DNA of 64,000 nt from Lamellibrachia columna (GCA_963662155.1 OY759267.1:34886976-34950975), one strand, 5' to 3'; shown: positions 35,261 through 49,100, counted from the stretch's first letter. Numbers and translations: made by a program. Notes: generated by a model from the letters alone, not told the origin.

Positions 35261-37352
35261 GTCGGAAACTGCCAGCAATCCTGAAGGAGTGGTTTGCACC
35301 ACTCTGTCAAAGTCATCCTGGCTTAGCCGTGGCAACCAAACCCCACTGCTAACCCCACTTGGTTCATGTTGGATTGCTGCATCTGATGGTTTGTGGTAAC
35401 AGTGGCCGGTCTTGAAGCCACCAAATTTCATCTTAATTCCACCAGCAGGTGGACATTTATCCTCGCTCTTTCTACTACTACTACTACTACTATCATGTGT
35501 TGTCTCCTCCATTTTGAAATTCCAGGTAAATCCAAGTAAAATTACTAATGAAAGTGACAAAACCGTTATCTGAATGCAAAGACGTCTAATCCACCTCGGA
35601 AACCAGATGACAGTGACAGGAGACCAGTATATTAGGGGGGTGGGGACATCTTCAAACTAGTGCAGCCTCCCTCTGATAAGTTACATCAAAGCAGAACAAG
35701 TCACATTATAATATAATTACTTAGCAGTCAACTTTTGTTTATGTCAGTTAATTAGACACAGTCACCTTTACTCAAGTCCATGTGAAGGGCACACATCTAT
35801 TGGGAGTTGAGAAAATCCTGGACAGGCCCAGCTGTTATCTGATATGGCCTAGTGAGCTGACGTAACTGTTTCACATGGAAGGTGAGTTGTTTTTGAGGAC
35901 TCCACTAAGTAGGTTATGTAATGTTATGCAATTCGACAAGTTGAGGTGTCTGGCTTTTCAGTAATCTACACTCAAATGTGATATTTGGGTCTGTTTACAT
36001 AGGTGTATTGTGGCACCAGGTAAAAAATTATTATAACTTTCAGTATGGAATAACAACTGGCTATATAGAATTTGATTACAGAACACATGCTGGACTATTC
36101 CAAAAAATATGTTACAAGTTCATTCGAGTGAGCTGAAAAAGTGAGTGTATTCGAGTATCGTACTAGAATACAGACTGTCTCAAGCTGAAGTAGCTCATAT
36201 ATGTGTGTTCTGCCCACCACAGGTGGTGGTTCCTTGTGTATGTAAGCAACTCCAACAACTAGGTAGGACATAGATTTTTTGCATGAATGCATGATTTTCA
36301 TTTACCTTTATCAACAGTCTAAATTAAAAAAAATTCTGCACAGTTACCATTTTTATTTGGGGTAAGACCACAGTTGACCTTCCTGTTTACTGTTTCACAC
36401 GAATGTAGGGCACTCGAAATTGTGAAATGTGAACTTAATAAATTCATATTATGTGACATGAGTGCCTTTGAGCATGAATATTCACAGGTTTTTTTATATA
36501 TAGTGCATTTTTCGGAGAGTTTAACTGGCGGAGGGATTTATGGGAATTGTTCTGCTATGGGCCACGTGGGCGCATGAATACACGTCGGAAACTGCCAGCA
36601 ATCCTGAAGGAGTGGTTTGCACCACTCTGTCAAAGTCATCCTGGCTTAGCCGTGGCAACCAAACCCCACTGCTAACCCCACTGGGTTCATGTTGGATTGC
36701 TGCATCTGATGGTTTGTGGTAACAGTGGCCGGTCTTGAAGCCACCAATTTTCATCTTAATTCCACCAGCAGGTGGACATTTCTCCTCACTCTTTCTACCA
36801 CTACTACTACTATCATGTGTTGTCTCCTCCATTTTGAAATCCCAGGTAAATCCAAGTAAAATTACTAATGAAAGTGACAAAACCGTTATCTGAATGCAAA
36901 GACGTCTAATCCACCTCGGAAACCAGATGACAATGACAGGAGACCAGTATATTAGGGGGGTGGGGACATCTTCAAACTAGTGCAGCCTCCCTCTGATAAG
37001 TTACATAAAAGCAGAACAATTCACATTATAATATAATTACTTAGCAGTCAACTTTTGTTTATTTCAGTTAATTAGACACAGTCACCTTTACTCAAGTCCA
37101 TGTGAAGAGCACACATCTATTGGGAGTTGAGAAAATCCTGGAAAGGCCCAGCTGTTATCTGATATGGCCTAGTGAGCTGACGTAACTGTTTCACATGGAA
37201 GGTGAGTTGTTTTTGAGGACTCCACTAAGTAGGTTATGTAATGTTATGCAATTCGACAAGTTGAAGTGTCTGGCTTTTCAGTAATCCACACTCAAAGGTG
37301 ATATTTGGGTCTGTTTACATAGGTGTATTGTGGCACCAGGTAAAAAAATATA

Positions 37353-37935
37353 CTTTCCTTTTCAGATTTTTCAAAATGTTTCTGTCCAACATGACTCCCT
37401 CTACCTTTCCCCGAGCATTCGCTCCCTGTTGTATCCGGCATCGCATTTCTACCTCTGAATGCTCATCCTCATTAACCATTCCTCCAAGTTACACAAAGCC
37501 ATCCACTTGGTTGAACTCCTCATCATACAAACTAATGTTCAAGTCTTCTCTCTGATGTCAAACACACATCTCTTCTGTCTTCTCCCGGCTCATTATCGGT
37601 CCGTGCTTCTTGAACATCCCCTTCCATTGCTCCAACACTTCCTGTAGTTCTTGTTTTTTGTCTGCTATCATGGCCAGATCGTTTGCATACATCACCTTCC
37701 TGAGAACATCCTTCATGCTGATCTTCCTGCTGATTACCACCATGATAAAGAGTAAAGGGTCATTTCCTTGCCTCTAACCGATGTTAACTTTAATCTCTTC
37801 CGACGACCCATATCCAACCACAACTCTTGTTTTTGTTCTCAGGAACATGACAGTTATGGGTGTTGCACGCCATGACACAGAACTGACTAAATACCACCAA
37901 CTCATTACAAAGTCAGACTCCCAGATAAGTCAGGC
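37353..37935 (-). pseudogene. LINE reverse transcriptase fragment (B2 left)
   Basis: The minus frame 37558-37743 keeps MYANDLAMIADKK with the same YAND change. A few bases are missing near its start (VVISRK in place of VVALISRK). Confidence 0.7.
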
Positions 37936-38079
37936 TCCCAGATAACTTATTTTGTAATTTCTGTAAACTATTATAATGATCAAACTACAACACTGACTGA
38001 TATGTATTGCCTGTATAGACTTGATATCATCATTCCAGGTGCCACCATCAAACCTCAGTCACAAAAGTCAGTACACAAC

Positions 38080-38211
38080 ATGACTACATCAGTGGACGAC
38101 ACAGAGCCATTCGATTACACAACAATTGACGTACCAGCAGTAAAGACGTCACGACAGGACGGCGTCGGTGTCACCTGGGACAAACCACACAAGGATGAGA
38201 AGTTCGACAGC
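38080..38211 (+). CDS. 44-codon first-exon candidate (B2), unrecognised
   Basis: ATG at 38080 (ACAACATGAC) opens exactly 44 codons, ending at AGC/GTAAGTTCT, a strong donor in phase 0. The peptide is acidic/Thr-rich at the start (MTTSVDDTEPFDYTTIDVPA) and hydrophilic after. It is CpG-richer than its flanks. The minisatellite begins just inside the presumed intron. The downstream exon was not identified. The B3 copy is identical, while the B1 copy is frameshifted. Confidence 0.4.
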
Positions 38212-38214
38212 GTA

Positions 38215-38960
38215 AGTTCTTGGCTCATGCTGATTATTGCACTCACAGCCAAGTCAGTCTTTACGCAGACATTACAGCTTACTTGAAGTGTAAAGCGATT
38301 GTTGTGCTCACAGCACAGTCAGTCTTTACACAGATATTACAGCTTACTTGAAGTGTAAAGTGATTGTTGTACTCACAGCCAAGTCAGTCTATACACAGAT
38401 ATTACAGCTTAGTTGAAGTGTCAAGTGATTGTTGTACTCACAGCCCAGTCAGTCTTTATTCCGACATTACAAGTGACACGAATTGAAAAATTATTCTTCC
38501 ACTCACATACCAGTGAGTCTTTATATAGGCCATACAACTGACTCAAAGTGTCAAATAATTATTGCACTTACATACCAGTGAGTCTCTATACAGATATAAC
38601 AGCTGACTTGTAGTGTAAAGTGATTGTTGTACTCACAGCCAAGTCAGTCTTTACACATATATTACAGCTTAGTTGAAGTGTCACGTGATTGTTGTACTCA
38701 CAGCCCAGTCAGTCTTTATTCCGACATTACAGCTGACAAGAATTGAAAAATTATTCTTCCACTCACATACCAGTGAGTCTTTATATAGGCCATACAACTG
38801 ACTCAAAGTGTCAAATAATTATTGCACTTACATACCAGTGAGTCTCTATACAGATATAACAGCTGACTTGTAGTGTAAAGTGATTTTTTGCACTCGCAAC
38901 CCGGTTAGTCTTTCACGGACATTACAGCTTACTAGAAGTGTAAAGAGCTTTCTTGCTCGT
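38215..38960. repeat. ~64-bp minisatellite (B2)
   Basis: About eleven units of the B1 type. A longer block of several units (from TTATTCCGACATTAC to GACTTGTAGTGTAAAG) is itself repeated, at about 38456 and 38716, so there is a higher-order period of ~260 bp. Confidence 0.8.
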
Positions 38961-39257
38961 GCATTAAAAACACGCGGGAAGGAGTTGTAGACCGAACTGC
39001 CCCAGGTATATGGGTAGCTGTCTTTCCCCAGGGGGCACCAATATGGCTTTTTGGGGTATTTTTACTGCTGCAAATGTTGATCCTTTTATGGTCGTCGGCA
39101 CACTGCTTCAAATGTTCATCCTATCATTCCACTAGTATCCAACAGATGTGTAAAATATATGTAATGTTTGGTCGAATTATATATATTTTTGGAATGGAAC
39201 CATTGGTTGATTCAGACAGAAAAGGAAGCATTTAAGTAGACAGGTTTTCTTACACCT

Positions 39258-39504
39258 ATGTGTAACAAGATATTTGTAAAAAAAATGTGTAACATATTCA
39301 CAAGGCCTGCATTAAAAGAAACTGTAGAAAATTTGACCCATTCATTTATTGGCTTTTGGGATGATGAAATGACGACATCTGTTAATATCATTGCAGACAC
39401 AATGGGTCAGCTCTTTACTCCATCTCTCGTGAGTAGTACGTCACCACGAAGAAGTGAGTTGGTTGTTGTGCATCAATCAGCTGAGATTTTCCCAGAATCA
39501 TATG
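39258..39504 (+). other. Exon-like ORF (B2 copy)
   Basis: Copy of the B1 frame at 10213-10432, open and ending at the same donor (ATATG/GTAAGTGAG). Several amino-acid changes relative to B1 (for example RPALKETVENLTHSFIGFW). Confidence 0.3.
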
Positions 39505-39938
39505 GTAAGTGAGCAAGGAATATATATTTAGATTGAATTAATATTACACCATTAATTATTTCAATACTATGCGGGAAAGTTCATTTTGGCAAAAGTGTAC
39601 CCTGTACGTGAAAACGCCCACATACAAATGTATTTATTATTACCTTTGTTAAATTTAATTTATATAAATGTTATAACTTATTGTATTATTAAAAAAAATA
39701 CCGTTGCAGTCGACGGTTCAACATAATGAAGATATTGCCATATGGTTTCTCCTGGAAGTGTTTAAGGACAATCAATGCAGACTGTTCTGGCGACACAGCA
39801 AATGATCAAGTGTTGACTGAATTAATACCATTCAGTGAACCATGTGTAGGTGTTAAATCTGTTATTGACCAGACTTGAGCGGATCTACACACTGGGTAGT
39901 GGGTCCAGGAAGTGTATGGAAGGAGACCATTTTCTTGC

Positions 39939-40350
39939 TGAAGCTATCTGCCGCATTTGATACCATTGGTCACAGGACAACTTATTAAAAGTGTGTCAAT
40001 GTGGTGTGGCATATCTGGAACAGAGCTGGTTCTCATAATATTTAACTGATAGATGCAAAAGAATGAAGATAGCGAATTGTTTCTCAGCTACGCTCCCTAC
40101 TTCACGTAATGTTCCTCAGGGTGTTTCACTCTCTACGCTACTCTACTTGGCTCAGTTATCCAACGTCACAACTTGGATCACCAAGTGTATGCTAATAAAT
40201 CACAGACCTATGCTATTTTGGCTACATGAGATACAAATCACTTCCAAAACTAGTTCAGGGATTGTCTCCACAAAATCTTCCATTGGATGACAGAGACCAC
40301 ATTAAAGTTAAATGCAAGTAAATCCGAGTTAGTTATTATTGGTGGGGTAA
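39939..40350 (+). pseudogene. Decayed CR1/L2-type RT relic (B2)
   Basis: Copy of 10869-11285 with the same frame breaks, so the decay predates the block duplication. Confidence 0.6.
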
Positions 40351-41241
40351 ATTTTGCATGTCTATTTGAATCGATTAGGTGCGCACAATATGTTGCAAGA
40401 CGTTTCCTTATGTGTCAGACTTTAGATTGCATGTAGAGAAGCACAGTAAAATCAAAACGTGTGGAAAGCATTAGCTTAACAGTGTCGCCTGGCTGTTCTT
40501 CGATGAGAACAAATTTGCATGTTTGCTGGAGTGCCATAAAACACTAATATTATATAGCCTTTTTGTTTAGGGAGTGACGTAGAGTGATATAATGAAAGCA
40601 TTGATTTACTAAAATGCAAGGAAGGACATCAACGTAATAATTTACATGTAATTGATTACGGATTGACAGACGTTTGCTACGATGACAATAAAACTGATGC
40701 CGATTGACCAACTAATGCGAATCGAGAATAATAACCTGAATCTGAATATGTAATGATCGATGTACTTTTGTTTAAAAAATAAGAGTCCAATGACGTGAGT
40801 GACACTTAGCATTATCTGCTATTTGGTTGCACCTCCTATCGGTCGCTGGAGAGACCAATCCACAGTCACCGGGTCTCTTATGGTTACATATCGAGCAGCT
40901 CTCAGGGGAGAGATTTGTCGGCCCCCAGACCTTCCTGTAGTTCTCCAGCCAAACTACTGACAATCCCTATATGTTGAACTTGTAACCTCCTATGACAACA
41001 CGACAACCCGTTTATATAGTAGGTAAACCTATTTAGCTGAATTTGTGGTGTGAACTCTTGAAACAGGTTAACTTTACATTTAACTGATATAACAACTACT
41101 AATTAAACAATTTAGTTAATTAGAATGTTTCTTATATGGCATAGTTCATGTTGTAATGCTGCAAAGTGTATAACATGCATAAATAATATTACTAGTCTAT
41201 GTTATTGATATTGAATTATGCAGATCTAGTGGTGAAATTAT

Positions 41242-41276
41242 GCGCATGCGCCGGAAGTTATCACTCTAAGATGGCG
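41242..41276 (+). promoter_or_regulatory. NRF1-ETS-YY1 promoter-like cluster (B2)
   Basis: Identical to the B1 cluster over all 35 bases: GCGCATGCGC, CCGGAAGT and AAGATGGCG with unchanged spacing. Confidence 0.5.
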
Positions 41277-43234
41277 TCTACTAGAACGTTGGCCGTGTAA
41301 TTGATATCAACAACCCTACAAAACCCTGTCTTAGGAATACAACACACTCCAAGTGGAAAAGGTTTATTATATTGGCAATAGTATCATCGAACAGTTGTGA
41401 TAACTGGTATGTCTGTTTATTATCTATGCATCTAGCAATTCCCACCGCCGTTACTTTGTTAACTGTTACGTTAGCCAACAATAAGCCAAAACGCATAGAA
41501 AGTGTCCCGTCTCCTTGCCAGCAACAGTCTAGCAAAATTTTCGTGCGACTAATACACAGTCATGAGTTGCATCAGAAGCAGAAAAACATAGTTGTCACTA
41601 ATAAGTAATCTGTCCCAATACATTAACCAAAACTCCATATGAAATGATCAATCGTTTGTAGAATGAATAAAATATGTATCAGAATTAAAACCATATCAAA
41701 TATGTGTACTCCGTAGTATAGATATTATTTATCTACAAAGCCAAATAATGTTTATACACAAACCTTCCGCATTCTGGTAGGTCACAAAGTCCCTGTTTAT
41801 AATGCTCCTTATGTTAGTAGCTGTCTCGAATCATCTCTTTCTTCACCAATTTCGTCCGACTGGCTGTCAACGCAATGCATTTCTACCTATCTAGATGAGA
41901 TCAGCTTTTACAGAGAACACCACAGGAAGCACGCAGCGTGTGCTATTGATATACAACGTATGTTGAAGCAGATAACATGCACTCCAACACGGATGTAGCT
42001 CACGAAATGCTATCTTGCACACTCCTCCATATTTCTCCAATTGATCATTCTTCGGTCATGGTAGGCCGTACACCGTATACCAATTTTTGGAAGAAGAATC
42101 ACCAACTTCGCATGGATTGCTATATAAGACACGCTAAATGCAAGAACTCCCCGCATGCTGGCTGGTAAACAGGAATGAACCATTGTGGTCTGTTGTCTGT
42201 GCTGGCGGAAGTAATCAACGAACTACGACACGCATTGTCCATGCGCTCGGACGGCGTTGTCCTGTTTGCATAACATAATCTATTGCAGCACCACGCCTTG
42301 ACACCTGTCAACGCCCTGAATGACGTTGTAATCCTCACTTAGAAGCGCAATTTCTATGTCGCAATTATTCTGGTATCCTAATTGTATCGACACATGCGTG
42401 TTGTTCTATTGAGGATACGTAATCGTTCTGTTTACAGCAATTTTCTCAACATGGTTACACCAAAAAATAATAGTACGCATCAGTTAGTGTACGTTCAGTG
42501 TTCAAAGTGTTTTACACTTCACCCCTAGCACACCTGTTCATTCCAACTCCATCTCGACTTCTCTGGGAAGCACTCAGCCATGCTGCAGTTACTGCTCGAA
42601 GACCATTCGTACGTATAATCACCACTGCATATAGCCAGATACTCATTCATACAAACGAATGAGCTGTGGCAACGTTCGGTGAAACAAATTGCCAAAGCTT
42701 CGAAACGGCAGCAAGACGGTTCAAGCTAGGGTTTTCATGACTGGGAGCCTGACGTTCTATCTGGAACGTTGTTACGCCCCATTCGATGGGAGAGAAGGAG
42801 AAGGGTCAGAGAAGATGCGAGGAAGGGAGAGGAGGCAGCGCGGGAGGGAGATATGCCGTTTGTTTGTTAATGCAGACATGTACAAGTGTTTAGCAATATT
42901 TAATATGGCCATGGTTCGCACCACGCTGTAGCTTACTCATGCGCGCATCTTACTGCTAACACTAGTACGAAAAGTAAAATAATAAACCGCGCAAAAACAA
43001 ATGTTGCAACATAGGCCTCTATAGCTCAATGCGCATACCAGCTCATATCACGGCATGTGGCTTTTATTAAACGTCGGCAGGGAAGCGTGTCTGCGTATCA
43101 GTGTTTGTTACACACGTGTATCCTGGTACAAAGTCAACACTTGTGTCGCACGCGGTGTCTTTGATGGGGAGCGTTGAATGCTATATCAAAGATGATTGAT
43201 TGTTTGGTATAATGTTTACATCATCTAATGTGTG

Positions 43235-43650
43235 TCCTGGAACGAAACTAGCATTGGTATCGCATCAAAGAGACGTCGGAGTCGTGCATCAGTGCTTCAC
43301 TTGACCTGGATGGAGGCAGAGTCTTGTAAGAGCAGTTGCTGTAGACGTGGGCGAATGGATGAAGATTGGGTGATGTCGAGCAAGACAAATATGTATTTGG
43401 GCAGCGGTTTGATGCTGCCGAGCGCCGTCGTCATGAGTTCGCTGTCGTCGATGAACTGTCGCATCAAACATACGACCACATTGTCGCCGTTGTCGAAGCC
43501 TCCTATTTTCGAGGCGCCGACGTCGTCCCGATCACCGACGTAGAGACGCAATCCCCACTCGTCTTCGACGTGTTTCAATAGTTGACTGCAAACTTAGCGC
43601 GAGATTATCGCGAAGCCGCCCTGGCAATAGACAAAGTTAGCGGCGTGTTG
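43235..43650 (-). pseudogene. TIR-domain pseudogene (B2)
   Basis: Copy of the B1 pseudogene with the same two in-frame stops and nearly the same residues (frame 43297-43578). The inactivating changes are therefore older than the block duplication. Absent from B3, which is cut before this point. Confidence 0.5.
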
Positions 43651-44119
43651 GATTTACAGTGAGCTCACAGTTGTTCTAATAAATCAGTATTTTCGCTGAG
43701 TAGTAATGGCTTATGTTTTGGTAACCAGATTGATTTGTTTAATGTTTTTATTTATACTTTCACTGTACATCCTTCTTGTCAAAGGATATTTGATTTTTTA
43801 TGAGCATGCTGTAGTCAAGAAAAGTACGTCGTTTATATGAGTACAACCATATGGTAAAATGCATATTGCTCAAACAAAGATACATATGAGAGATTGATTT
43901 TGTAAATATTTAGCAAATATTCTATTGAAATAATGTTTTTTTCTCATAAGCAATTTATACACTGCTTATGAAAATGTTCACCATATTATTGGATTTATTA
44001 AACATAACTTTTTTTTACCAAACTAACGGTGCTTTTCCTCTTTTTTCACTGATGTTCATGGGTTAGGTTCAGGTAAAATATTGTCCAGTCATTCTTTCTT
44101 CTTTTCTTTCCATACTTTT

Positions 44120-45110
44120 TTATCGGCTGCCCCCTCTCCTTCTTTCATCTTCCCCCGATCTTCTCATATCCCACCTCACGCAGTCCTTCGATCTTAGCTG
44201 TTCGTTCCCCTTTTCTTGCATCCTTGATGTTTTTTCACCTTTCTCTTCCACTCTCTTTACTAGTATGTCTGCATCCATCCTTACCATGTGGCCTGCCCAT
44301 TTCAACTTGCTTCTCACCAATCTTCCGGTTGAACTGTTTTGTTGCATCACATATTTCGTCAGGTCGTTCATCTTTCTTTCGTCAACCCTCTTTGTTCGTG
44401 TTATTCGACAAAACCAGAACCAACTTTCAGGTGCTGTTGTTGTTCTGTCAACGCCACTGTCTCCAGATACAAGCTCTCAGGACTTTCCTTTTCAGCTTTT
44501 TCAAAATGTTTCTGTCCAACATGACTCCCTCAACCTTTCCCCAAGCATTCGCTCCCTGTTGTATCCGGCATCGCATTTCTACCTCTGAATGCTCATCCTC
44601 ATTAACCATTCCTCCAAATTACACAAAGCCATCCACTTGGTTGAACTCCTTATCATCCAAACTAATGTTCAAGTCCTCTCTCTGATGTCAAACCCACATC
44701 TCTCCTGTCTTCTCCCGGCTCATTATCGGTCCGTGCTTCTTGAACATCCCCTTCCATTGCTCCAACACTTCCTGTAGTTCTTGTTTTTTGTCTGCTATCA
44801 TGGCCAGATCGTTTGCATACATCCCCTTCCTAAGAACATCCTTCATGCTGATATTCCTGCTGATTAGTGCCACCACCATGATAAAGAGTAAAGGGTCATT
44901 TCCTTGCCTCTAACCGATGTTAACTTTAAACTCTTCCGACAACCCACATCCAACCACAACTCTTCTTTTTGTTCTCAGGAACATGACAGTTCTGGGTTTT
45001 GCTCGCCATGACACAGAACTGACTGAATACAACCAATTCATTACAAAGTCAGACTCCCAGATAAGTACAAAAGGTGTTGGAATGAACAGGTCAGCCAGGG
45101 AGTGAACTGT
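44120..45110 (-). pseudogene. LINE ORF2 C-terminal part, dead (B2)
   Basis: Same pieces as in B1 (LVRSKLKWAGHM; MYANDLAMIADKK). It lacks the 25 bases found in B1 near 15400-15425. A second partial copy follows at about 45870-46104 and is cut by the A array. Confidence 0.7.
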
Positions 45111-46104
45111 TAAGCACGTTGAACAATCCCAAGGAGTGGATACAGTGCTGTGTAAACATAAACATGCCTTTACTTTAGGTGTTTTTGCAGGTGCTGCGGC
45201 AGCCAGGAACAATTTTGGTGGACCGAGAGTAAACAATATCAAGGGTCACTTCAATCGGATCGCGCTTGCCTATCCCCACTTTGTGTTTTGGTACAGGTTG
45301 GTGTCATAAGTAGACATAACCGCCTTAGAAACAAGCCATTTATGGTGCTCTTGCAAATTCATTGGATTATGAGTGTAACAGACATTGCAAAAACTGTAAC
45401 AATGAATTGTGGGGGAGGGGAGAATGTCACATTAGATTGAGAAACTAACTTTTAGATTTGTTCTAATAAATCAGTATTTGCGCTGAGTAGTAATGGCTTA
45501 TGATTTGGTAACCAGATTGATTTGTTTAATGTTTTTATTTATACTTTCACTGTACATCCTTCTTGACAAAGGATATTTGATTTTTATGAGCATGCTGTAG
45601 TCAAGAAGATTACGTCGTTTATATGAGTACAACCATATGGTAAAATGCATATTGCTCAAACAGAGATACATATGAGAGATTGATTTTGTAAATATTTAGC
45701 AAATATTCTATTGAAATAATGTTTTTTCTCATAAGCAATTTATACACTGCTTATGAAAATGTTGACCATATTATTGCATTTATTAGACCTAAATTTTTTA
45801 CCAAACTATCGGTGCTTTTCCTCTTTTTTCACTTATGTTCATGGGTTAGGTTCAGGTAAAATATTGTCGAGTCACTCTTTCTGTTTTATCTTTCCATACT
45901 TTTCTATCGGCTGCCCCCTCTCCATCTTTCATCTTGCCCCTCTCCATCTTTCATCTTGCCCCTCTCCATCATTCATCTTCCTCCGATCTTCTCATATCCC
46001 ACCTCACGCAGTCCTTCGATCTTAGCTATTCGTTCCCCTTTTCTTGAATCCTTTATGTTTTTTCACCTTTCTCTTCCACTTTCTTTACTAGTATGTCTGC
46101 ATCC

Positions 46105-49100
46105 AGTATATTAGGGGGGGTGGGGACATCTTCAATCTAGTGCAGCCTCCCTCCGATAAGTTACATCAAAGCAGAACAAGTCACATTATAATAGAATTAC
46201 TTAGCAGTCAACTTTTGTTTATTTCAGTTAATTAGACACAGTCACCTTTACTCAAGTCCATGTGAAGAGCACACATCTATTGGGAGTTGAGAAAATCCTG
46301 GACAGGCCCAGCTGTTATCTGATATGGCCTAGTGAGCTGAAGTTACTGTTTCACCTGGAAGGTGAGTTGTTTTTGAGGACTCCACTAAGTAGGTTAAGTA
46401 ATGTTATGCAATTCGACAAGTTGAAGTGTCCGTCTTTTTAGTAATCCACACTCAAAGGTGATATTTGGGTCTGTTTACATAGGTGTATTGTGGCACCAGG
46501 TAAACAATTATTATAACTTTCAGTATGGAATAACAACTGGCTATATAGAATTTGATTACAGAACACATGCTGGACTATTCCAAAAATTATGTTACAAGTT
46601 CATTCGAGTGAGCTGAAAAAGTGAGTGTATTCGAGTATCGTACTAGAATACAGACTGTCTCAAGCTGAAGTAGCTCAAATATGTGTGTTCTGCCCACCAC
46701 AGGTGGTGGTTCCTTGTGTATGTAAGCAACTCCAACAACTAGGTTTTGTACATAGATTTTTTGAATGAATGCATGATTTTTATTTACCTTTATCAACAGG
46801 CTAAATTAAATTTTTGTCTGCACAATTACCATTTTTATTTGGGGTAAGACCACAGTTGACCTTCCTGTTTACTGTTTCACACGAATGTAGGGCACGCGAA
46901 ATTGTGAAATGTGAACTTAATAAATTCATATTATGTGACATGAGTGCCTTTGAGCATGAATATTCACAGGTTTGTTTATAGAAGCTATTGGCTGTGAAAT
47001 AGTGCATTTTTTGGAGAGTTTAACTGGCGGAGGGATTTATGGGAATTTTTCTGCTATGGGCCACGTGGGCGCATGAATACACGTCGGAAACTGCCAGCAA
47101 TCCTGAAGGAGTGGTTTGCACCACTCTGTCAAAGTCATCCTGGCTTAGCTGTGGCAACTAAACCCCACTGCTAACCCCACTGGGTTCCTGTTGGATTGCT
47201 GCATCTGATGGTTTGTGGTAACAGTGGCCGGTCTTGAAGCCACCAATTTTCATCTTAATCCCACCAGCAGGTGGACATTTCTCCTCACTCTTTCTACTAC
47301 TACTACTACTACTACTACTACTATCATGTGTTGTCTCCTCCATTTTAAAATCCCAGGTAAATCCAAGTAAAATGATTAATGAAAGTGACAAAACCGTTAT
47401 CTGAATGCAAAGACATCTAATCCATATGAGAAACCAGATGACAGTGACAGGAGACCAGTATATTAGGGGGGGGTGGGGACATCTTCAATCTAATGCAGCC
47501 TCCCTCTGATAAGTTACATCAAAGCAGAACAAGTCACATTATAATATAATTACTTAGCAGTCAACATTTGTTTATTTCAGTTAATTAGACAAAGTCACCT
47601 TTACTCAAGTCCATGTGAAGAGCACACATCTATTGGGAGTTGAGAAAATCCTGGACAGGCCCAGCTGTTATCTGTTATGGCCTAGTGAGCTGACGTTACT
47701 GTTTCACATGGAAGGTGAGTTGTTTTTGAGGACTCCACTAAGTAGGTTATGTAATGTTATGCAATTCGACAAGTTGAGGTGTCTGTCTTTTAAGTAATCC
47801 ACAGTCAAAGGTGATATTTGGGTCTGTTTACATATGTGTATTGTGGCACCAGGTAAAAAATGATTATAACTTTCAGTATAGAATAACAACTGGCTATATA
47901 GAATTTGATTACAGAACACATGCTGGACTATTCCAAAAATTATGTTACAAGTTCATTCGAGTGAGCTGAAAACGTGAGTGTATTCGAGTATCGTACTAGA
48001 ATACAGACTGTCTCAAGCTGAAGTAGCTCATATATGTGTGTTCTGCCCACCACAGGTGGTGGTTCCTTGTGTATGTAAACAACTCCAACAACTAGGTAGG
48101 ACATAGATTTTTTGCCTCAATGCATGATTTTCATTTACCTTTATCAACAGTGTAAATTAAAAAAAAATCTGCACAGTTACCATTTTTATTTGGGGTAAGA
48201 CCACAGTTGACCTTCCTGTTTACTGTTTCACACGAATGTAGGGCACGCGAAATTGTGAAATGTGAACTTAGTAAATTCATATTATGTGACATGAGTGCCT
48301 TTGAACAAGAATATTCACAGGTTTGTTTATAGAAGCTATTGGCTGTGAAATAGTGCATTTTTTGGAGAGTTTAACTGGCGGAGGGATTTATGGGAATTGT
48401 TCTGCTATGGGCCACGTGGGCGCATGAATACACGTCGGAAACTGCCAGCAATCCTGAAGGAGTGGTTTGCACCACTCTGTCAAAGTCATCCTGGCTTAGC
48501 CGTGGCAACCAAACCCCACTGCTAACCCCACAGGGTTCCTGTTGGATTGCTGCATCTGATGGTTTGTGGTAACAGTGGCCGGTCTTGAAGCCACCAATTT
48601 TCATCTTAATTCCACCAGCAGGTGGACATTTCTCCTCACACTTTCTCCTACTACTACTACTACTATCATGTGTTGTCTCCTCCATTTTAAAATCCCAGTT
48701 AAATCCAAGTAAAATTACTAATGAAAGTGACAAAACCGTTATCTGAATGCAAATGCGTCTAATCCACCTGAGAAACCAGATGACAGTGACAGGATACCAG
48801 TATATTAGGGGGGGGGTGGGGACATCTTCAAACTAGTGCAGCCTCCCTCTGATAAGTTACATCAAAGCAGAACTAGTCACATTATAATATAATTACTTAG
48901 CAGTCAACTTTTGTTTATTTCAGTTAATTAGACACAGTCACCTTTACTCAAGTCCATGTGAAGTGCACACATCTATTGGGAGTTGAGAAAATCCTGGACA
49001 GGCCCAGCTGTTATCTGATATGGCCTAGTGAACTGACGTAACTGTTTCACATGGAAGGTGAGTTGTTTTTGAGGACTCCACTAAGTAGGTTATGTAATGT

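Larger units (their letters stand above)
17057..37352. repeat. A1: tandem array of ~1.34-kb A units
   Basis: The marker CAGTATATTA followed by a G run recurs near 17057, 18410, 19745, 21085, 27110, 28447, 29784, 31122, 32461, 33803, 35625 and 36948. Spacing is 1323-1353 bp except for two gaps. One holds the CR1 insertion; the other has an extra ~482-bp partial unit. Each unit holds the minus-strand ORF, a (TAC)n run, the G run and CCACCACAGGTGGTGG, a short palindrome. Units differ by a few percent by eye. Minus-strand A ORFs lie at 18114-18380, 19487-19714, 20659-21018, 26684-27043, 28018-28473, 29356-29811, 30694-31152, 32036-32395, 33502-33735, 35198-35560 and 36521-36880. Confidence 0.9.
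34520..42812. repeat. Segmental duplication, left copy
   Basis: Covers the last ~2.3 A units of A1 and the first 5.5 kb of B2. The right copy is 50861-59153. The offset is 16,341 bp throughout, so there are no indels over ~8.3 kb. By eye I found one substitution (40487 against 56828) before a cluster of differences near the right end. Confidence 0.85.
37353..46104. repeat. B2: 8.75-kb higher-order block, copy 2
   Basis: Same order of parts as B1. It is longer mainly because of extra minisatellite units. Both ends coincide with those of B1: the left in LINE sequence after GGTAAAAAAATAT, the right at CTGCATCC followed by AGTATATTAGGGG. Confidence 0.85.
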
